Source: Candidatus Avedoeria danica
Lineage (GTDB): Bacteria > Chloroflexota > Anaerolineae > Epilineales > Epilineaceae
Reading direction: 5' to 3'
NCBI GenBank assembly: GCA_016703025.1
Contig: JADJCV010000004.1
Span: forward strand, 186,001 to 250,000
Length of the DNA stretch: 64,000 nucleotides
Part shown: positions 60,393 through 64,000 of the stretch, piece by piece
Layout of the letters: every line of letters begins with the position of its first letter
Position numbering within the stretch: position 1 is the first letter of the stretch
Notes under the pieces: model-generated
What the model was told of the DNA's origin: nothing
The model's database searches: none
What the model saw: the letters and a program-made list of their open reading frames with translations, nothing else
Made by a program: the position numbers and the translations under genes

Positions 60393-62546
60393 ATGAGCAC
60401 CCAACCCACCTTGCGCCCTGCCGCGCATGCCGCCGCATGGGCCGCCGTGATCACGGCCTTCGTCGGCGCGACATGCTTCGGTCCCGTTCCGGTCAGCGCC
60501 CAAGCGACGCCCACCGCGGTGCCGACGTCGCTGCCGCCGAGCGTGTGCTCGGCCGAAACGCGGATGTGGGCGGAGCCCGAAGTGGTGGCTGCCGGCGCGT
60601 ACACGCAGTTGTCGGCCAGCCTCGCGTTCACGTGCCCCGGCAGCGAGTTGGCGATCCGCCACCTGATCGTCGTCGTCGATGCGTCGTCGTCGATGACCGG
60701 TGACCCGCGAACCCAGCTGCAGCGCGCCCTGGGTGACCTCATCGACCGACTGCCGCTCGAAGAAGGCCGCATGAAGCTCGGCATCGTCGAGTACAAGGCG
60801 CAAGCGAACGTGCTGTGCGCGTTGTCCGCGAGCCGTTCCGTGCTCGCGTTCTGTATCACGCGGATCGGGTCGGGCGGCGGCAGCTGCATCGACTGCGGCC
60901 TCACGGCCGCCCACGACGAGCTGCGTTCGGCGCGCGAGGGCATTTCACCCGCTGTCGAACTCAACGAGTCGATCATACTCCTCACGGACGGGGCGAACGC
61001 GGACGGTTGCGCGCGGCTGACGACGGTCGCCGCGCAGTTGAAGGCGGAGGGCATTCACATCTCGTCGATCGCCTTGGCGGCGGCCGCCGACGTGGCGTGC
61101 ACGCGGGCCGTGGCCACGTCGCCGCGCCACTTTTTCGAGGTGAGGCAGGCGAGTCAGTTGCGACAGGTCTTCGACACGATCCGCAGGCAATTGTTCAACG
61201 GCAACGTACAGGCCGTTTCGCTGCGCTTCGCACCGACGAACGGCCTGTCCTTCGTGCCTGACTCCATGAGCTTCGGCGGCGAGATCGGGGCCGACGGGGC
61301 CGCCGCGTGGACGGTGTGGAGCGTGCCGGCGGAAGGCATCACGGTCACCCTGCGCCTGCGCCCCAACGTCGCCGGCCCATTGCCGGCGCTGGCCGAGGCG
61401 ACGGGCGAACTCGTCGATCAGCGCAACCGTGTCGCGCCGATCGCGTTCGACATCCCCCACATTGTCGCCCTCAGCGGCGGCGCGCTCCCGACGACCACCC
61501 CCGCCGCCTCATCGCCCGTGCGCACGAACGGCGTGACGCTCTCGCCGCCGCAACCAGGGCAGGGCGAGCGGGCGCGGCTGGACTACCGCTTCGCGCTGGA
61601 CGAGCCCGTGGACCCGCAGGGCAGCCACGTGATGCTCGTGGCCGACACGTCGGGCTCGACGGCCGGTGAGCCGCTGGAAGCGCTGCGGACGGCGGTGCGC
61701 GGTCTGGTGGCACGGCTGCCGCTGGGCGAGGACCCGTCGCTCAAGATCGGGATCGTGACGTTCACGGTGGGCGCCAAGCTGCTCGTCGGGTTGACGGACG
61801 ACCGGGCGGCGCTCGAGTCGGCCGTCGGCCGGTTCATGGCTGCCGGCAACACGTGCATCGACTGCGGGCTGCGTGTCGGTCGCGAGGCGCTGGCGGCGGG
61901 GCGGCCGGCGCCGGGCGTCGAGGATCTCATCGTCGTCACGGATGGCAACAACAACGCGGGCTGCGTACCTGTCATCGAGGAGGCGAAGCGCGTCAAAGCC
62001 GAAGGCATCACGTTGCACACCGTCTGCCTTGGCACCGGCTGCGACACGGCCTGCATGCGCAGCGCCGCGTCGCCGGGGCACTACCTCGAGGCCAGGTCGA
62101 TCGCGGATCTCGGTGCCACGTTCGCCGCGATCGGCGACGCATTGCTCGCCGACCGCCGCTTCGACGCCGTCACCGTACGCCTTGCCATGCCGCCCCACCT
62201 GCGACTCGTGCCCGACTCGTTCGGCATCGCCCCCGACGCCGGTTCCGACGTGAACGACGCCCGCTGGACGTTCCGGCTGCTGCCGTTGGGCGGCATCGCG
62301 CTGAGCGGCGAGGTCGAGGCGATCGCCGCGGGCGACCTGTCGGTGGTGGCCGTGACCGAGGCGGTCGAGCGTGGCGGCGGCATCGTGCGTCTCGTCGCCG
62401 AGGCGCCTCGCGCGGCGCCGTCGCCGGTTGCGACGCCGTCGCTGAACGCGCCGACGTCGACGCCGTCGCCGGAACCGACGGGCACGACCGAACGGCCGGG
62501 GCCGGACACGCGGCTGTATCTGCCGGTGGCGATGCGGGTGCAGTGA
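60393..62546 (+). CDS. Secreted protein with two duplicated VWA domains, C-terminal YLP
   Basis: A 717-residue exported protein. Signal peptide (AAAWAAVITAFVGATCFG), then two homologous halves. Each has a VWA domain with metal site (VVVDASSSMTG near 90; VADTSGSTAGEP near 430), followed by a matching GSCIDCGLTAAHDEL or NTCIDCGLRVGREAL, then DGANADGCARL or DGNNNAGCVPV, and a matching ACTRAVATSPRHFFE or ACMRSAASPGHYLE. The paired cysteines suggest disulfides. A Pro/Thr linker and RLYLPVAMRVQ end the protein. The ATG is preferred to the TTG two codons earlier. It lies between two sigma/anti-sigma pairs. Confidence 0.9.
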   Translation: MSTQPTLRPAAHAAAWAAVITAFVGATCFGPVPVSAQATPTAVPTSLPPSVCSAETRMWAEPEVVAAGAYTQLSASLAFTCPGSELAIRHLIVVVDASSSMTGDPRTQLQRALGDLIDRLPLEEGRMKLGIVEYKAQANVLCALSASRSVLAFCITRIGSGGGSCIDCGLTAAHDELRSAREGISPAVELNESIILLTDGANADGCARLTTVAAQLKAEGIHISSIALAAAADVACTRAVATSPRHFFEVRQASQLRQVFDTIRRQLFNGNVQAVSLRFAPTNGLSFVPDSMSFGGEIGADGAAAWTVWSVPAEGITVTLRLRPNVAGPLPALAEATGELVDQRNRVAPIAFDIPHIVALSGGALPTTTPAASSPVRTNGVTLSPPQPGQGERARLDYRFALDEPVDPQGSHVMLVADTSGSTAGEPLEALRTAVRGLVARLPLGEDPSLKIGIVTFTVGAKLLVGLTDDRAALESAVGRFMAAGNTCIDCGLRVGREALAAGRPAPGVEDLIVVTDGNNNAGCVPVIEEAKRVKAEGITLHTVCLGTGCDTACMRSAASPGHYLEARSIADLGATFAAIGDALLADRRFDAVTVRLAMPPHLRLVPDSFGIAPDAGSDVNDARWTFRLLPLGGIALSGEVEAIAAGDLSVVAVTEAVERGGGIVRLVAEAPRAAPSPVATPSLNAPTSTPSPEPTGTTERPGPDTRLYLPVAMRVQ

Positions 62547-62670
62547 GGGTCGGTGGAGGATCACGCGTTGAACGCGTCTGATCGTCGCGATCGGGTATCC
62601 TGACTTCGTGGAACCGGCGGACGCTGTCCGGAGACCCATTGCCAACCACCGCCGCGACCCGAGGATCCGC

Positions 62671-63486
62671 ATGGTCGTGTCCGGACGATTCTCCTCACCC
62701 ATTGCCTCACCCATTGCCGAACCCATCGACGGGCCGAGCGCCGCAGGGCAGCGCTCGGTCGACGCGGATGCGGCGCGTCCGAGCGTGCTGGACGGTGACG
62801 TCGAGCGCGAGCGACTCGCCCGCGAACGGATCGACCGCGATTTGCTCGCCCGCGTTGCGCAGGGCGACGCGGATGCCCACCGGCAGGTGTACGAGCGACA
62901 CGGACCAGCCGTGCTGGCCTTCTTGATCAGCCGCACGGCCGACCGTTCGCTGTCCGAGGACCTGTTGCACGACGTCATGCTGGCGGCGTGGCGCGCGGCC
63001 GGGACGTTCCGCGGGGCGAGCGCGGTCCGGACGTGGCTGCTGTCGATCGCGCACAACAAGGCCTGCAACGCGCTGCGGCGGCTGAAGCGGGAACGGTTCG
63101 GGACGATGATCGGAACGGCAGCGGTGGCGGCGTCCGGGGCTCGCTCGATCATGCACGCGGCGGCCGAGTCGCACGGCATCGAGCCCGAGGCGCGCGTCGA
63201 GCTGGCCGCGGCAGTGGCGGCGCTGCCGGAGGATCAGCGGACGGCGCTCGTTCTCTACTTCTATCACGGGCTGAGCGTCGACGAGATCGCTGCGGTTGTC
63301 GGCGCGCCGGGCGGCACGGTGAAGAGCCGGATGAGCCGCGGCAAGGTCAGTCTGCGGGCGCGGCTTGGTGAGCGACAACTCGGTGAGCACCCACTCGGTG
63401 AGCGCCACCCGTTTGAGCACCACCTCAGTGAGCGCCAAACGGATGCACCAGGGTCGGTCGAAGGTGAGGTGGCGGATGTGCGCTGA
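62671..63486 (+). CDS. ECF-type RNA polymerase sigma factor, paralogue of the first
   Basis: A 271-residue sigma factor related to the one at 58162: region 2 LLARVAQGDADAHRQVYERHGPAVLAF and EDLLHDVMLAAWRAAGTFRGASAVRTWLLSIAHNKACNALRR; region 4 ALPEDQRTALVLYFYHGLSVDEIAAVVGAPGGTVKSRMSRGKVSLRARL. The first 60 residues are a disordered head. The C-terminal end carries five 5-residue repeats (LGERQ, LGEHP, LGERH, PFEHH, LSERQ), absent from the paralogue. The ATG follows GAGG; a GTG at 62608 would add 21 residues. The 3' end overlaps the anti-sigma gene by 11 bases. Confidence 0.92.
   Translation: MVVSGRFSSPIASPIAEPIDGPSAAGQRSVDADAARPSVLDGDVERERLARERIDRDLLARVAQGDADAHRQVYERHGPAVLAFLISRTADRSLSEDLLHDVMLAAWRAAGTFRGASAVRTWLLSIAHNKACNALRRLKRERFGTMIGTAAVAASGARSIMHAAAESHGIEPEARVELAAAVAALPEDQRTALVLYFYHGLSVDEIAAVVGAPGGTVKSRMSRGKVSLRARLGERQLGEHPLGERHPFEHHLSERQTDAPGSVEGEVADVR
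63364..63438 (+). repeat. 15-bp coding tandem repeat at the sigma factor C-terminus
   Basis: Five 15-bp units of the type CTCGGTGAGCGCCAC encode the LGERx repeats. The period keeps the frame. Confidence 0.9.
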
Positions 63487-64000
63487 CGTGAAGCTGCGCT
63501 TGATGGATTGGGCCGCCGGCACGCTCGATGCGGCCGCGCGCCGCCGCGTCGATGCCCACATCGCGACGTGCCCGGACTGCGCGCGCGCGGCCGCCGATTG
63601 GCGATCCGCTGCCGATGCCGCGGCCGCGTACGGCTCGTTCGCCTCCGCGCCGCTGCCGGCATGGCGCGCGCCCGACGAACACGTCGCCGCCGTGGCCGCA
63701 CCCTTCAGGCCCGTCCCGATGAGGCGGCCCGCCCGTGCCTGGCTTGCCATCGCCGCCGCCGTCGCCCTGGCCATCGGTGCCACCGCCCGCTGGACGGGCA
63801 CCGTGTCGCCGACGACCGCCCCGCGGTCTGCCGCGCCCGCCGCGCCCGCCGCCGTGGCCCGTGCCGAGCCGACGCTGGCGTTCCGAGCGCCCACGCCGGT
63901 ACGCCGGCTGGCGGTGTCTGCGCCTGCCGCGGCGCACCCGGCGATCACGAGGATCGATGGGCGCGCGACCGTCGCCGTGACCGCGTCCACGCCGGGCGGT
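63476..64000 (+). CDS. Zinc anti-sigma factor, 3' truncated by window edge
   Basis: At least 175 residues of a partner for the sigma factor just before it. The zinc domain (LRLMDWAAGTLDAAARRRVDAHIATCPDCARAA) has the HxxxCxxC motif, and a membrane helix follows (AWLAIAAAVALAIGATARW, about 85-103), then an Ala/Pro-rich outer linker that runs off the window. The layout copies the anti-sigma at 58838 (MCTPDQDHLADWLAGRLD against MCADVKLRLMDWAAGTLD). The ATG overlaps the sigma stop by 11 bases. Confidence 0.9.
   Translation, partial: MCADVKLRLMDWAAGTLDAAARRRVDAHIATCPDCARAAADWRSAADAAAAYGSFASAPLPAWRAPDEHVAAVAAPFRPVPMRRPARAWLAIAAAVALAIGATARWTGTVSPTTAPRSAAPAAPAAVARAEPTLAFRAPTPVRRLAVSAPAAAHPAITRIDGRATVAVTASTPGG

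Overview
The window is high-GC DNA (by eye around 70%) with bacterial gene spacing. It probably comes from a Chloroflexota-type bacterium. This is an inference from menaquinone genes without ubiquinone genes, many secreted proteins with very long Pro/Thr linkers and a recurring YLP motif, and GTAGGGGC-type palindromic repeats; no rRNA or other phylogenetic marker was used. Two homopolymer tracts (about 20.89-20.96 kb and 21.34-21.69 kb) and one single-base frameshift look like assembly or sequencing problems and limit what can be said there.

Layout. (1) 0-7.9 kb: a menaquinone operon in tight order, menD (5' truncated)-menH-menB-menA-menC-menE. (2) 7.5-10.3 kb, minus strand: a small membrane protein, a hotdog thioesterase that may be the missing DHNA-CoA thioesterase, DAHP synthase (aroF) and a YbaK deacylase. 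(3) 10.3-11.2 kb: fdhD, which serves the formate dehydrogenase at 16.2-21 kb. (4) 11.2-16.1 kb: an accessory stretch with a VapBC module, a secreted M60-like metallopeptidase, a lower-GC orphan gene and a HigBA/RelE-type module. (5) 16.2-21 kb: an NAD-linked formate dehydrogenase, made of a NuoE-NuoF fusion subunit (frameshifted as sequenced) and FdhA. FdhA is interrupted by an in-frame TGA at the catalytic position, with a SECIS-like hairpin downstream, so it is read here as a selenoprotein. (6) 21-34 kb: secreted proteins, namely a lipoprotein, an M14 carboxypeptidase, a large propeller protein, a propeller/cupredoxin protein, and an S9 peptidase (not obviously secreted). (7) 34-38 kb: a methyltransferase, an FmdE-like protein with a DUF1761 protein, rlmH and a cyclophilin. 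(8) 38-47 kb: a giant alpha-2-macroglobulin-like protein, an AI-2E family permease, menG (completing menaquinone) and a PLP transsulfuration enzyme. (9) 47-54 kb: a double-VWA protein, then phnD-phnC-phnE with a double-length permease, and a small XRE regulator/membrane-protein operon with a clear promoter-operator. (10) 54.7-57.7 kb: a secreted repeat protein and asnS with a structured leader. (11) 58-64 kb: two paralogous ECF sigma/anti-sigma operons flanking a secreted double-VWA protein.

How the genes work together: MenD/H/B/A/C/E, the thioesterase and MenG cover every step from isochorismate to menaquinone. FdhD would sulfurate the molybdenum cofactor of FdhA, whose electrons pass through the NuoE-NuoF-like subunit, probably to NAD. 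The many exported proteins with Pro/Thr linkers and a YLP segment, plus two membrane-anchored anti-sigma factors, suggest a cell that invests heavily in its surface and in sensing its state.
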